From an uncultured Erythrobacter sp. (GTDB lineage Bacteria > Pseudomonadota > Alphaproteobacteria > Sphingomonadales > Sphingomonadaceae), in the NCBI RefSeq assembly GCF_947497915.1, contig NZ_CANMIJ010000001.1, forward strand, positions 1,919,611 to 1,983,610: DNA of 64,000 bases. Reading direction: 5' to 3'. Made by a program: the position numbers and the translations under genes. Under the pieces are notes generated by a model. The model was given only the letters and a program-made list of their open reading frames with translations, had not been told where the DNA came from and made no database searches. Position 1 is the first letter of the stretch, and each line of letters begins with the position of its first letter. Below, piece by piece: positions 41,566 to 51,311 of the stretch.

Positions 41566-42502
41566 ACTCTGCCTCAAACTTCATCCCATGATACGCGCGA
41601 ATCACTTCGGCTAACGTCGAGAGCGCCAGCGTCTTTGGATCGCGCGATGAATGGAATACGCCAATTGGCGAGTGAATCGTCAAGAGTTGTTTTTCGGAAA
41701 TACCGTTCTTCGTAAGAGCTTCACTGCGCATGGCGTGCGCTTTGCGCCCTCCCATCGCCCCGATGTAGAAATGCGGCAGCTTAAGCGCGGCCGCAATCAA
41801 ATCGATTTCCCAGTCATGATCATGGAACAGGAATACAAAGGCGGTCCAAGGGTCGCTTTCAAGCAGTTCGGTCTGTGTCGTTCGCTCGATTAGATCCGCA
41901 CCCATCTGCTGTGATCGTAACGATGCGACGATGGTTTCATCCGGCGTCAAAACCGATGTCCAGCACCCCATGGTGCGTCCCATCACGCTGAGCGCCTCAA
42001 CGCCGGCACCGTGTCCCACAATTTGCAAACGCGGTGCGGGCCAATGGCCAAAGGTGCCTTCACCAGAGGCGGGATCGAACGCGGCATTCCGCCATTCGGG
42101 TATGTGCACCGCGCCGTCGGCCGTCAGCGCAATCGAGAACGGGGTTCGCCCGCGAATAGTACCCAGGCAGGCCGCAGCCAGATCGGACGATCCGAGCGGC
42201 TGAAAATGCAGATCAAGCCCGCCCCCGCAAGGCAGCTTGATATCGAGATAAGGCGATCCCGCACCAAACCGGACCATTCGCGATACGCCTGATTTCAGGG
42301 CATCCAGCGCCTCTGCCACGACTGCATTTTCGATACAGCCGCCGGACAGCGAACCAGCGAAGCTGCCATCCTCGGAAACACCCATAATGGTGCCGGGATT
42401 GCGCATGGATGACCCTTCAACCGCGCAGACAGTCACCAGCACGCTCGCTTTGCCAGCAAGGCGCGCTTCATTCAGGAACAGAAAGACGTCTTGGAAATGC
42501 AC
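41558..42502 (-). CDS. XdhC/CoxI-family molybdenum enzyme maturation protein
   Basis: A 314-residue XdhC-like protein. Such proteins bind the molybdenum cofactor, help sulfurate it and insert it in the large subunit. The N-terminal half has GSSMRNPGTIMGVSEDG and the conserved LSGGCIENAV. The C-terminal half is Rossmann-like with VGHGAGVEAL and the YIGAMGGRKAHAMR motif. It lies between the cytochrome c gene and mocA. Confidence 0.92.
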   Translation of the reverse strand: MHFQDVFLFLNEARLAGKASVLVTVCAVEGSSMRNPGTIMGVSEDGSFAGSLSGGCIENAVVAEALDALKSGVSRMVRFGAGSPYLDIKLPCGGGLDLHFQPLGSSDLAAACLGTIRGRTPFSIALTADGAVHIPEWRNAAFDPASGEGTFGHWPAPRLQIVGHGAGVEALSVMGRTMGCWTSVLTPDETIVASLRSQQMGADLIERTTQTELLESDPWTAFVFLFHDHDWEIDLIAAALKLPHFYIGAMGGRKAHAMRSEALTKNGISEKQLLTIHSPIGVFHSSRDPKTLALSTLAEVIRAYHGMKFEAECV

Positions 42503-42520
42503 TGAAGTGCCCCTGCGCGC

Positions 42521-42982
42521 TTACTCGCTCAGGCTCTCAAGGTAAGCGATGATTGCAGCGCGGCGTTCGTCATCCTGCACCGCGCCAACCGACATGATTG
42601 TGCCGGATACTGCAGCAGTCGGATCGGCGATATACCGATCAAGCTGAGCTGCATCCCAAGTGATACCGGAACCGGCCAAAGCCTCAGAATAGGCAAAGTC
42701 ATCCAGCGATCCCGCGGGCCGTCCAACAACACCGTAGAGGTTGGGGCCTGCCATTGATGCCTCACCGCTTTCCGCAACGTGGCATCCCGTGCACATTGCA
42801 AAGGCGGCTTCTCCCGCGGCGATCAAATCGGCAGGTGCATCACCGGCAGACGCGGCAACAGGAGTAGTCTCGCCCCGATCACGCACAACGATCTGCTCAA
42901 CCACAGTCTGCTCCGCCGACCCGCCACATGCGCCCAGCATGATTGTTAGCAATCCGGCTCCGAAAAACGCCTGTTTGCGCAT
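42521..42982 (-). CDS. Monohaem cytochrome c lipoprotein
   Basis: A 153-residue class I cytochrome c. The signal has the lipobox LGAC near residue 19. The haem site is CTGCH (about residue 64), and a Met in SGTIMSVG is the likely sixth ligand. It follows the molybdopterin subunit gene by 41 bases and is the probable electron acceptor of that enzyme. Confidence 0.92.
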   Translation of the reverse strand: MRKQAFFGAGLLTIMLGACGGSAEQTVVEQIVVRDRGETTPVAASAGDAPADLIAAGEAAFAMCTGCHVAESGEASMAGPNLYGVVGRPAGSLDDFAYSEALAGSGITWDAAQLDRYIADPTAAVSGTIMSVGAVQDDERRAAIIAYLESLSE

Positions 42983-43023
42983 GGCCTATCCCCTTATGTC
43001 CCGTTGTGTGTGTTCAGCTGCAA

Positions 43024-45264
43024 TCAGATGAAGCGCTTTGCAATCGGCAGTTCGCGCAGGCGCTCGCCCGTAGCGGCAAAGATTGCATTGGTCAGCGCCG
43101 GGGCCGCTGGCGGCAGTCCAGGCTCACCTGCACCGCCCACGGGCACGTCGCCCGAATTGATCAAGGCAACCTCGATATTGGGCACCTCATTCATGCGCAG
43201 CATTTTGTAATCGTGGAAATTGCTCTGCTTAACCGCGCCATCGACCAGCTCCAGCTCGCCATACATCGCTGCGGTCAGGCCAAAGACGATGCCGCCTTCG
43301 ATCTGGTTGCGGAAACCATCGGGGTTCATGACGTAACCTGCATCGCACACGGCCCAGCAATTGAGCATCTTCGGTTTGCCGCTCGACATGTCGACTTCGA
43401 TCACTTCGGCCACAATAGTTCCGAAGCTTTCGACAATCGCGACGCCTTTCGCGGTGCCTTCAGCGCGGGCCCCAGACCAATCGCTCATTTCAGCAATCTT
43501 ATTGAGCACGGCGGTGTGACGCGGCGCATTCTTCAGCATGCCGAGCCGATATTCGAGCGGATCAGCGCCCGCTTCGGATGCCGCCTCGTCAATGAAGCTC
43601 TCGATAAACCAGCCTTGCTGTGAGTGATCGACCGAACGCCACGCCTGAAATGGCAAATGCAGATCCGCCTCCGCAACATTCACGCTGGTGTTGGGGATGT
43701 CATACATCGCGGGGACACAGGCTTCCGCCGGATCATGCCGCTGCGTGAAAATGCTGTGATAAGATGACAGCTTGCCATCCGCGTCCAGACCCGCCTGAAA
43801 GCGGCACATGTCTGCGCAGCGGTACATCGCCTTTTGCGTGTCTTCCTCGCGGCTCCAGATGAGTTTCACCGGATAGCCTGTCGCTTTAGCCACGCGGGCA
43901 GCCATTGAGACATATTCGCTTTCCAAGCGCCGCCCGAATGCGCCGCCCAGATAGGGGTGGTGAATGATCACATCATCGGCAGACAGGCCGATCGCGTCCG
44001 CCACAGCGCTGCGCGCCATCAATGGCACCTGCGTGCTCGTCCAGATGTTGCATTTGCCGTCTGCAAAGCTCGCCGTGCAATTGAGCGGCTCCATCGGAGC
44101 ATGCGCAAGATAGGGCGCTCTATACTCAGCCTCAATTTTGGTTGGAGCGTTCTCGAACGCGGTGCCCGCATCGCCGCGCGCGGCGGCTTCTTCACCGCCT
44201 CCATCGATGGCCGCCTCAAAGGCTGCGAACTGATCGTCCATGGTCTTAATCGGGCTTTCCGATTGGCTCCACGTGATCTCGATCGTGCCCACCGCTTGCT
44301 GCGCCTGCCAATAGCTATCGGCGACAACAGCGACGAAATTGCCCATGTTGAGAATCTGCAGCACGCCGGACATTTCCTTGGAACGGGCCGCATCCATACT
44401 CTCTGCCACGGTACCAGGCACCGGAGGGCGGATCACCGCAGCATAGGACAGTTCCAAACCTTCAGGAGCCGCGTCGATGCCGAATTCAGCAGTACCGTTG
44501 ATTTTCTCAGGAATATCGGTGCGCAGCTTACTCTTGCCCATCAGGCGATATTCGGACGCCTTTTTGAGCGTTGGCGTCGCGTCCATCGGCTGCTCTGCAG
44601 CGGCGCTTGCGAACTCAGAATAAGGCGCGGAATTGCCTGTTCCGGCATGTGAAAGCATACTGTCGCGCGTCACGATCTCGCTCGCTGGGACGCCCCATGC
44701 ATCGGCTGCCGCACCGACCAACATCTTGCGCGCCGCAGCGCCTGCGATGCGCATTTGATGCTGTCCGGTTGATCGGATCGAAGACGAACCGCCCGTAATC
44801 AGCAAATCCATGCTCTTGCCAAGCTGGGTAAACAGTCCGTCCCATGTCGGCTCCAGCCAATCGGCGGCGTTCAACGTAAACGGCGCTGCGAACATCCGCG
44901 CTGTGTCGCTTACGATATAGCTGCCATCAGCTGGCGCCTGCATCACGCGAACATTGTCCCACGCTGCATCCAATTCATCTGCCAGCATCTGCGCCAGCAC
45001 CGAATGTGCTCCCTGCCCCATTTCGCAATGCGGCACGATGGCTGTGACGATGTTGTCCGTGTCGATTTTGACCCAGCTGTTGACCAGCTGCTCGCCTGCT
45101 CCGCCTGCAACTTTCGGTGCAAGCGAGCCAATCGGATTGCCCGGACGCACACCGACACCGATCAACAATCCGCCGCCTGCAAGCACGCCAGCGCCGATAA
45201 ATCCGCGGCGGCTCCATTTGGCCAATTTGCTGCGTTCTTTCTTTTCAGGGGTAAGATCGTTCAT
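43024..45264 (-). CDS. Molybdopterin-binding hydroxylase large subunit (IorB/aldehyde oxidase type)
   Basis: A 746-residue large subunit of the isoquinoline 1-oxidoreductase beta type. A twin-arginine signal (SRRGFIGAGVLAGGGLL, about residues 19-35) sends it to the periplasm. Cofactor segments include GGAFGRRLESEYV and the catalytic Glu in AGEPGLPPAAPALTNAI near residue 718. Members oxidise aldehydes or N-heterocycles; the substrate cannot be told here. There is no FAD subunit, so electrons go by the small subunit to a cytochrome c. Confidence 0.93.
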   Translation of the reverse strand: MNDLTPEKKERSKLAKWSRRGFIGAGVLAGGGLLIGVGVRPGNPIGSLAPKVAGGAGEQLVNSWVKIDTDNIVTAIVPHCEMGQGAHSVLAQMLADELDAAWDNVRVMQAPADGSYIVSDTARMFAAPFTLNAADWLEPTWDGLFTQLGKSMDLLITGGSSSIRSTGQHQMRIAGAAARKMLVGAAADAWGVPASEIVTRDSMLSHAGTGNSAPYSEFASAAAEQPMDATPTLKKASEYRLMGKSKLRTDIPEKINGTAEFGIDAAPEGLELSYAAVIRPPVPGTVAESMDAARSKEMSGVLQILNMGNFVAVVADSYWQAQQAVGTIEITWSQSESPIKTMDDQFAAFEAAIDGGGEEAAARGDAGTAFENAPTKIEAEYRAPYLAHAPMEPLNCTASFADGKCNIWTSTQVPLMARSAVADAIGLSADDVIIHHPYLGGAFGRRLESEYVSMAARVAKATGYPVKLIWSREEDTQKAMYRCADMCRFQAGLDADGKLSSYHSIFTQRHDPAEACVPAMYDIPNTSVNVAEADLHLPFQAWRSVDHSQQGWFIESFIDEAASEAGADPLEYRLGMLKNAPRHTAVLNKIAEMSDWSGARAEGTAKGVAIVESFGTIVAEVIEVDMSSGKPKMLNCWAVCDAGYVMNPDGFRNQIEGGIVFGLTAAMYGELELVDGAVKQSNFHDYKMLRMNEVPNIEVALINSGDVPVGGAGEPGLPPAAPALTNAIFAATGERLRELPIAKRFI

Positions 45265-45267
45265 GGC

Positions 45268-45759
45268 TTATGCCTCCCCCGATAGACGTTCAGAAAGCGG
45301 TTGCTCCTGACCTGCCGCGACTTTGATCGCGCGGCGGATGCGGGTGTAGGTGCCGCAGCGGCAGATATTGCCAGACATAGCCGCATCAATATCGTCATCG
45401 CTGGGGTTCGGATTGTCGCGCAGCAAAGCGGTAGCGGCCATGATCTGACCAGACTGGCAATATCCGCATTGCGGGACTTGCTCGCTAATCCATGCTTGCT
45501 GGATTTTCGTCAATTCGCCTTCGGGGCCAGCGATGCCTTCAATGGTCGTGACATCGCGACCTTCGGCGGCGGAAACGGGGGTCGAGCAGCTGCGCACAGG
45601 ATCACCGTCAAGATGAACGGTGCAAGCGCCGCATTGCGCGATGCCGCAGCCAAATTTGGTACCCGGCAGACCCAGCTTTTCGCGCACGACCCACAGGATC
45701 GGCATTGCCGGATCGGCATCTACCGTCACAGATTGACCGTTAAGAGTGAAACTCGCCAT
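45268..45759 (-). CDS. (2Fe-2S) small subunit (IorA type)
   Basis: A 163-residue protein with two [2Fe-2S] clusters. The plant-type site is [17 protein letters not shown] with a further Cys in PVRSC (about 38-59). The second site is QCGYCQSGQ plus NICRCGTY (about 99-135). It has no signal peptide and would be carried out by the large subunit's Tat signal. First gene of the operon; the large subunit starts three bases after its stop. Confidence 0.94.
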   Translation of the reverse strand: MASFTLNGQSVTVDADPAMPILWVVREKLGLPGTKFGCGIAQCGACTVHLDGDPVRSCSTPVSAAEGRDVTTIEGIAGPEGELTKIQQAWISEQVPQCGYCQSGQIMAATALLRDNPNPSDDDIDAAMSGNICRCGTYTRIRRAIKVAAGQEQPLSERLSGEA

Positions 45760-45877
45760 TTCGAAAATTCCCCGCGTGTGTTCTCGGTTGCGAAACGCAA
45801 TTTATCTTAAGCGTCATGCCTTGGGAAGGGCTACGCGAAAGGTTCTTTCCCGCTGCTCGCAATCGGCTTAGGCTCGC

Positions 45878-46219
45878 ATGATGGAACAAACGACATTCGA
45901 CACATTTATGGCGCTGGATATTCGGGCTGGGACGGTGGTGTCTGCCGAACCATTTCCCGAAGCGCGCAAGCCCGCAATTAAGCTGGTCGTGGATTTTGGC
46001 GGGACACTGGGCACACGGAAAAGCTCGGCCCAGATTACCGAGCATTACACGCCAGAAGAGCTAATCGGGCGCAAGGTTATGGCCGTCATCAACTTTCCGC
46101 CGCGCCAAATCGGGCCGTTTATGTCGGAAGTGCTGGTGCTGGGCTTTTCCGACAAAGACGGCGCGATTGTTCTGGCCAAGCCAGACGGTGAAGTGCCGGA
46201 TGGTGCCCGTCTTGCTTAG
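45878..46219 (+). CDS. CsaA-like tRNA-binding domain protein
   Basis: A 113-residue OB-fold protein of the CsaA/MetRS C-terminal type. The family sequence FMALDIRAGTVVSAEPFPEARKPA begins at residue 10, followed by KSSAQIT and GPFMSEVLVLG. CsaA was described as a secretion chaperone, but the fold binds tRNA. ATGATG start; the second ATG is equally likely. A single gene between divergent and convergent neighbours. Confidence 0.92.
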   Translation: MMEQTTFDTFMALDIRAGTVVSAEPFPEARKPAIKLVVDFGGTLGTRKSSAQITEHYTPEELIGRKVMAVINFPPRQIGPFMSEVLVLGFSDKDGAIVLAKPDGEVPDGARLA

Positions 46220-46232
46220 GCACCTCTCTGGC

Positions 46233-48194
46233 TTAGGCTAGATCGCCCAACGCACCCTTAAGCGGGCCCAGCCACGGCTCAAACGGCTGCCACGCGCCCT
46301 GCCCCTTGCGGTTGATCGGTTGGCGCACTTGCTCGCTTGAGGCCGTCCTCACAGCACGCTCTGTCTTGTGAAAGGCGAGGCATGCTTCTTCGAACGGGAC
46401 ATTGAGATAATCGAGCATCCGGCGCGTTTGCCCCTCGAGATCATCGAGCACATCCTCGTGTTCCACGCGCAGGACTTTGCCCGGCAGTACGTCATCCCAA
46501 TGATCCATCAGATCGACGTAATCGGCATAATAACGACCAACCTCGTGAAGACCGTATGTGAATTCCTGCCCCTCGGCGAAGAGCTGTTTGAAGCCTGAGA
46601 AGCAGCAATCCATCGGCGCGCGGCGCGCATCGATGATTTTGGCGTTTGGCAGGATCAAATGAATCAGACCGATATGCCGGAAATTGTTTGGCATCTTATC
46701 GATGAAATACGGCGCGCTCTGACGGTGAATGCGCGTGTTTTCGATGAATTCCTGTCCGAATTTTTCAAACTGTTCGCCGGTCAATTCATGCAGGATTTCA
46801 GGGTAGCGCGATTGCCCCGCCTTCCGCCCACGCAATCTGTGCGCCAGCGCGAGGATATTGGGCAGCTCCAGTGTGCCGTCGATCTGAGAATGGCTGGCTA
46901 GGATCTGCTCAAGCAAGGTCGATCCCGCCCGTGGCAGGCCGAGAATGAAGATCGGATCAGGCGCATCGTGACCTTGGCCTGCATGTTTCTTGAAAAACTC
47001 TGCCGTCGCAAACTCGCGCTGCTTGGCCAGCTCTTCTCCCATGCTTTCCGCGCTGTAGCGGGTCTGCGCCCGTTTCAGCGCGTTGCCTTCGTCATAGGAC
47101 GCAAAGCTCGCTTCGTAATCGCCGCGATCCTCATGCGCTTTGCCAAGGGCGAACGCGATGTGAACACGGTCCATAAAGGCAAGGTCGGATCGCGCAGCTT
47201 GCTGCTGCATCGCGGCAAGCTCGCTGTCTTCGAACTTGTACGTTTTAAGGTTCGCAAGCGCATACCACGCATCACCGTGATCGGGCTTCGATCCGATGGC
47301 CGCGCGGTAGCTGGCGATGGCTTCTGCCTGCGCACCAGTGGTTTTCAGCGCGTGACCTTTGCTGGTTAAGTTCGCAGGATCATCGGGAAGCTTAGCCAGA
47401 ACTGAATCGAAAAGCTCAAGCCCGCGATCATAGTCGCCCGTCTGCATGCTCTCGATCGCAAGACGTGATTGGAACAAAGGATTGTCAGGATCGCGGGCGT
47501 AGAGCGCCTCGGCTTCGCTGCGTGCTTTTTCAAAGTTCTGCCGGCGACGCAGCGCATCGACATAATCGAGCCGCAACTGGATATCATCGGGCGCAAAGGC
47601 GACAGCGCTTTCGAGGAGAAACTCCGCATCATCCAAGATGCCGAGTTCGATCCCGATCCGTGCGAGCAGGCGCATGCCTTCGACATCTTGGGGGTGTTGC
47701 CGCAGATAATGACGGCAGATTTCTTCGGCACGGATCACCCGCCCTTCGGCGAGGTGATTGGTGACCGCCACGAGTTCACGTGGCAGGCGCGAAAGGCGCT
47801 GTTCCTGCGCGGCGGCGGCCTGCGCCTCTGGAATGCGGCCTGCCTCGCCCATCAGGCGGGCTTGTTCGCGAAAGCTAGCCTCAAGCGACGGATTAAAACG
47901 CGTTGCCCGCGTAAATGCATCTAAAGCGGCGGCGTTATCCGCGCGAGCCAAGGCGAGGTGTCCCTCCTCCTGCCATGCACGGCCATATTCCGGCATCGCG
48001 GCATGAAGCCGCGTAAGATAGCCCTGCGCACCGCCGAAATCCTTCAAATACCGCGATGCGACCGCCGCCAAATAAAGCGCCTCTCCGTCACCTTCGGCTT
48101 CGGAGAGAATAGCGCGCGCCTCGGCAAGACCAGCTTCGAACTGGCCAGCCTGCATCGCTTGCTGAGCGGATTTTAGCTGTGCTTCGCGGGTCAT
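46233..48194 (-). CDS. TPR-sulfotransferase fusion protein
   Basis: A 653-residue protein. Residues 1 to about 400 hold ten or more tetratricopeptide-like repeats. Residues about 415-640 form a sulfotransferase domain with the PAPS 5'-phosphosulfate loop ILGLPRAGSTLLEQILASH and a 3'-phosphate segment with FIDKMPNNFRHIGLI. This architecture resembles TPR-linked sulfotransferases found in many alphaproteobacteria and, loosely, tyrosylprotein sulfotransferases. The acceptor is unknown. Confidence 0.92.
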   Translation of the reverse strand: MTREAQLKSAQQAMQAGQFEAGLAEARAILSEAEGDGEALYLAAVASRYLKDFGGAQGYLTRLHAAMPEYGRAWQEEGHLALARADNAAALDAFTRATRFNPSLEASFREQARLMGEAGRIPEAQAAAAQEQRLSRLPRELVAVTNHLAEGRVIRAEEICRHYLRQHPQDVEGMRLLARIGIELGILDDAEFLLESAVAFAPDDIQLRLDYVDALRRRQNFEKARSEAEALYARDPDNPLFQSRLAIESMQTGDYDRGLELFDSVLAKLPDDPANLTSKGHALKTTGAQAEAIASYRAAIGSKPDHGDAWYALANLKTYKFEDSELAAMQQQAARSDLAFMDRVHIAFALGKAHEDRGDYEASFASYDEGNALKRAQTRYSAESMGEELAKQREFATAEFFKKHAGQGHDAPDPIFILGLPRAGSTLLEQILASHSQIDGTLELPNILALAHRLRGRKAGQSRYPEILHELTGEQFEKFGQEFIENTRIHRQSAPYFIDKMPNNFRHIGLIHLILPNAKIIDARRAPMDCCFSGFKQLFAEGQEFTYGLHEVGRYYADYVDLMDHWDDVLPGKVLRVEHEDVLDDLEGQTRRMLDYLNVPFEEACLAFHKTERAVRTASSEQVRQPINRKGQGAWQPFEPWLGPLKGALGDLA

Positions 48195-48220
48195 AGCTCT
48201 CGACTACACAATTCAGTGGG

Positions 48221-48265
48221 ACAAAAGAAAGGCGGGAGTGAACGCTTTGCTCACCCCCGCCTTTC
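48221..48265 (-). terminator. Terminator of the TonB receptor gene
   Basis: GAAAGGCGGG (48227-48236) pairs with CCCGCCTTTC (48256-48265), and GTGA/TCAC lengthens the stem. On the minus strand the stem is followed by a T-rich stretch (CTTTTGT). It lies 22 bases after the receptor stop. Confidence 0.9.
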
Positions 48266-48287
48266 CAATGTCAGTTGATCGGTTCGA

Positions 48288-50957
48288 TTAGTATTTGAAA
48301 CCGACGCGCATGCCCGCCGTCAGAGGACGGTTGGTTACGATGCGGGAAACGTCGTTGCCGAAGTTGCCCGAAACTTGTGCGCGCTCATCAAACAGGTTCT
48401 CACCAAAGACTTCGAACGACCACTGGTCTTTCTTGATCCCGGCGCGAAGATCGACAATCGTATAGCTGTCGAGTTCGATGTTGTTGATTTGAATGATGTC
48501 GGTGAACTTCGATCCCGAATAGCTGACTTGCGGCTGGATATAGGCCTCAGTCGAGTTTGACAGATCCCATTCGTAACGCATCCGCAGGTTACCCTGGAAG
48601 CCCGGCGCAAAGGCCAGTTCCGAACCGGCGATTACGTCGGTTGTCGGGGTAAGTACGTCGGTGATCTCTGTATCGAGGATCGAGAACGCGCCTGCGACGG
48701 TAAGACCCGGCGTTGCATACGGAGCGATCGTGAAGTCGGCTTCGATGCCGTAGATCTCTGCGTTTGCAGCGTTATCCGAGAAGAACAGGTTCGTGATCGA
48801 TGGATCGAAGATCTGCGTTTGCAGGTTCGAAATGTCGACATAGAAAGCCGAACCGTTGAAACGGAACTGGCCGTCGACAAGGTCCATTTTCCAACCGAAT
48901 TCATAGTTCTTCACTTCGTCGGTATCGACCGCGAAAGGAACGATGAAGCCGTTAGGGCCAGCGGCGCCGCCTGGACGGTTAAGCAGACCCGGACGGAAAC
49001 CTTCCGAATAAGTTGCGTAAAACAGCAGGTCTTCGGTTGGAGTCAGTGTGACTGTACCCTTCACGATAACACCGTCAGTTGCGGCCACATCTGGCGCACG
49101 GACAGCGTTGAAGACTTGCTGAGCCTGCGTCGCAGAAAGACCAGCGGCCTGAATGTCAGCAAGACTGTCATTCAGGTCAAATGTCTGACGAAGCGTAGGA
49201 TCGCACGAACCGATGAAAGTGAACTGTCCGTCACCATCATACAGATCGTTGATGTTGGTGCCGAATGCGTTCTGATCGGTTCCGCCTGAGTTACAGAACG
49301 AACCGTTCGCGCTGCCTTCAAAGTCGACTTCGATGTCGTAATAACGCGCACCGAATGTGACAGTCAGCAGGTCTGGAACGACGTCAAAGCTGGCTTCGCC
49401 AAAGAAACCGAACTGCTTGTCTGTACGGCGAATGTCGTTGCGGAAGATCGTTTCAGCTGGAAACGGTCCGTCAAGCGAAGTGAAACCGGCCTGCGGGAAG
49501 TTTGGAGCAAACGCGCCAAATGGCTGAGCCGCTACGTTGCCCGGATAGGCAAAGTCGACGCGCTCTTCGAGGCTGAGGTCCGAATAGAAGCCGCCGCCTT
49601 GAAAACGAATGCGCCAGTCATCCGGAGTGCTGAAACGCAGTTCCTGCGTGAACACTTCGGTTTTGCTGAACGAGTTGATGTAGAGGTTCGGGGCCTGGCA
49701 AGTGCCCGCAGGACCGCCTGCTCCGGGATACGTTACTCCGCCATCACAGATGTAATACGGCAGATACTGACCGACGAAGAGATAGTCCGTGTAGTCTGCA
49801 CGCTGCGTGCTTTCACGGTCGGTGTAAGCGCCAGTGTAGACCACATCGAGCATCGCAAGGCGGCCTTCGACCGTCCAGCTGGTGTTCGAGAAGTTGTCTT
49901 CGAGACGGTCTTGCTCAAAACGCTCAATCTCGAGATCGTCGAGACCGTTCAGTTCAGGATCGGCGAAGAACACACCGTCTGATTCAAGACTCTGACGCTG
50001 GTGAGCGACAGTGACTGTCCAGTCAGGGGTAATTTCCCAAAGACCCGTCACGCGGAAACCAGCATATTGGGTGTCGTTGAAGTTGTCCTGAGCGATGCCG
50101 GAATTGTCGGCTTCGATGAAGTTGACGTTGGCATCGATCAGCGCAAGTTCCGCTGGTGTCGATTGGAAGCCGCCGCGGTTGGCGTTCACTGGAACACCGT
50201 TGGTACGGACGGTGCCCGCTGGACGGAAACGACCGCTATCGCGAAGCGAGCGTGTGCCAGCGACGTTATCAATGTAGCCGCCTTTGTCGTCGAGGTAGAC
50301 AACGCCGCGCAGCGCGATATTTTCGCTGACCGGCACGTTGACCATGGCCTCACCCTGATAGCTTGCTTCACCACCTTTGGTGAAGGAAACGCCAGCAGAG
50401 AATGCCGCGTCAAAACCGCTAAGGCTTGGCTTGTTTGTAATTAGACGCACAACGCCGGCTTGCGAGCTTGCGCCGAACAGCGTGCCCTGCGGACCGGAAA
50501 GAACTTCGATACGCTCAAGGTCGGCTGCGTACACATCGAGGTTCCGGCCTGGCTGCGCGAGTGGCTGATCATTGAGATACAGCGCCACGTTCGGAGCGAG
50601 ACCGGCAACACCGGCAACGGTGATGTTCGGAGTGGTCGATGCGAGACCGCGAATGTAAATCGTGCTTTGCCCTGGGCCGTTGCCGCCAGCAGTAACCGTT
50701 GGCAGCTGCTCGAGATAATCTTCGAACGTATCGATGTTCAGCTCTTCGAGCTGTTCGGAGCCGATCGCGGCAACCGAAACTGGAACGTCCTGAAGATCTT
50801 CACTGCGCTTTTGCGCGGTGACGACGATGGTTTTGACACCCCCGCGCTGCTCAGGTTGTTCAGCCTCTGGCTGAGCATTGGTATCCTGTGCGACTGCAGG
50901 TGATGCGATAGCAATTGCGAGCGCGCTTGCTGACGCGCCGCCAATAAACTTCGACAT
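48288..50957 (-). CDS. TonB-dependent outer membrane receptor
   Basis: An 889-residue receptor. The signal peptide SKFIGGASASALAIAIASPAVAQ is followed by a TonB box region (KTIVVTAQKRSEDLQDVPVS), a plug (about 45-165) with IYIRGLAS, and a 22-strand barrel that ends in a C-terminal aromatic residue (GMRVGFKY). The style matches the large sphingomonad TonB receptor family that imports complex organic molecules. The ligand is unknown; no linked degradation gene is next to it. AAGGGG precedes the ATG. Confidence 0.94.
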   Translation of the reverse strand: MSKFIGGASASALAIAIASPAVAQDTNAQPEAEQPEQRGGVKTIVVTAQKRSEDLQDVPVSVAAIGSEQLEELNIDTFEDYLEQLPTVTAGGNGPGQSTIYIRGLASTTPNITVAGVAGLAPNVALYLNDQPLAQPGRNLDVYAADLERIEVLSGPQGTLFGASSQAGVVRLITNKPSLSGFDAAFSAGVSFTKGGEASYQGEAMVNVPVSENIALRGVVYLDDKGGYIDNVAGTRSLRDSGRFRPAGTVRTNGVPVNANRGGFQSTPAELALIDANVNFIEADNSGIAQDNFNDTQYAGFRVTGLWEITPDWTVTVAHQRQSLESDGVFFADPELNGLDDLEIERFEQDRLEDNFSNTSWTVEGRLAMLDVVYTGAYTDRESTQRADYTDYLFVGQYLPYYICDGGVTYPGAGGPAGTCQAPNLYINSFSKTEVFTQELRFSTPDDWRIRFQGGGFYSDLSLEERVDFAYPGNVAAQPFGAFAPNFPQAGFTSLDGPFPAETIFRNDIRRTDKQFGFFGEASFDVVPDLLTVTFGARYYDIEVDFEGSANGSFCNSGGTDQNAFGTNINDLYDGDGQFTFIGSCDPTLRQTFDLNDSLADIQAAGLSATQAQQVFNAVRAPDVAATDGVIVKGTVTLTPTEDLLFYATYSEGFRPGLLNRPGGAAGPNGFIVPFAVDTDEVKNYEFGWKMDLVDGQFRFNGSAFYVDISNLQTQIFDPSITNLFFSDNAANAEIYGIEADFTIAPYATPGLTVAGAFSILDTEITDVLTPTTDVIAGSELAFAPGFQGNLRMRYEWDLSNSTEAYIQPQVSYSGSKFTDIIQINNIELDSYTIVDLRAGIKKDQWSFEVFGENLFDERAQVSGNFGNDVSRIVTNRPLTAGMRVGFKY

Positions 50958-51311
50958 GTAATAGGCCCCTTTTGAGCTTTCGTGTGGGTCGCGGGTGCAG
51001 AGTGCAACGGCGTTCCCCAAGAAACGAACGGTTACTAATAAGCATCACATTCGATTCAGTTCCCGATAACAACCCATTATGAGGGTGGCCACAGTGAGCC
51101 GGTAAGATTTGCAGAACTACGACAGGCTTGTTGCAGAATAACAACACTCAAAGTCAAGGTACGAATTTTCAAGTCCATTTGATGTATTTCTCATTGAGAG
51201 CAAATCCATCGATTTTTTTACTTAAAAAATGCCTCTATCAAGGTTTTGTGAATTCAAATAGTTGCAAGTATGCATCAATCTATATTTGAGAAAGCACGAA
51301 TGTCACAGCGC
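50958..51311. promoter_or_regulatory. AT-rich gap upstream of the TonB receptor
   Basis: A 354-base stretch with no gene. It is clearly richer in A+T than its surroundings, mainly between 51120 and 51300. It holds a weak ATTTTTT/AAAAAAT hairpin (51212-51230) and a TGTTG/CAACA inverted repeat near 51127-51147. It must contain the receptor promoter and possibly the end of the BCCT transcript. I cannot assign sites. Confidence 0.5.

Noticed and set aside
43957-44652. Plus-strand open frame inside the molybdopterin subunit gene
   Set aside because: Shadow frame; the minus-strand protein is conserved throughout.
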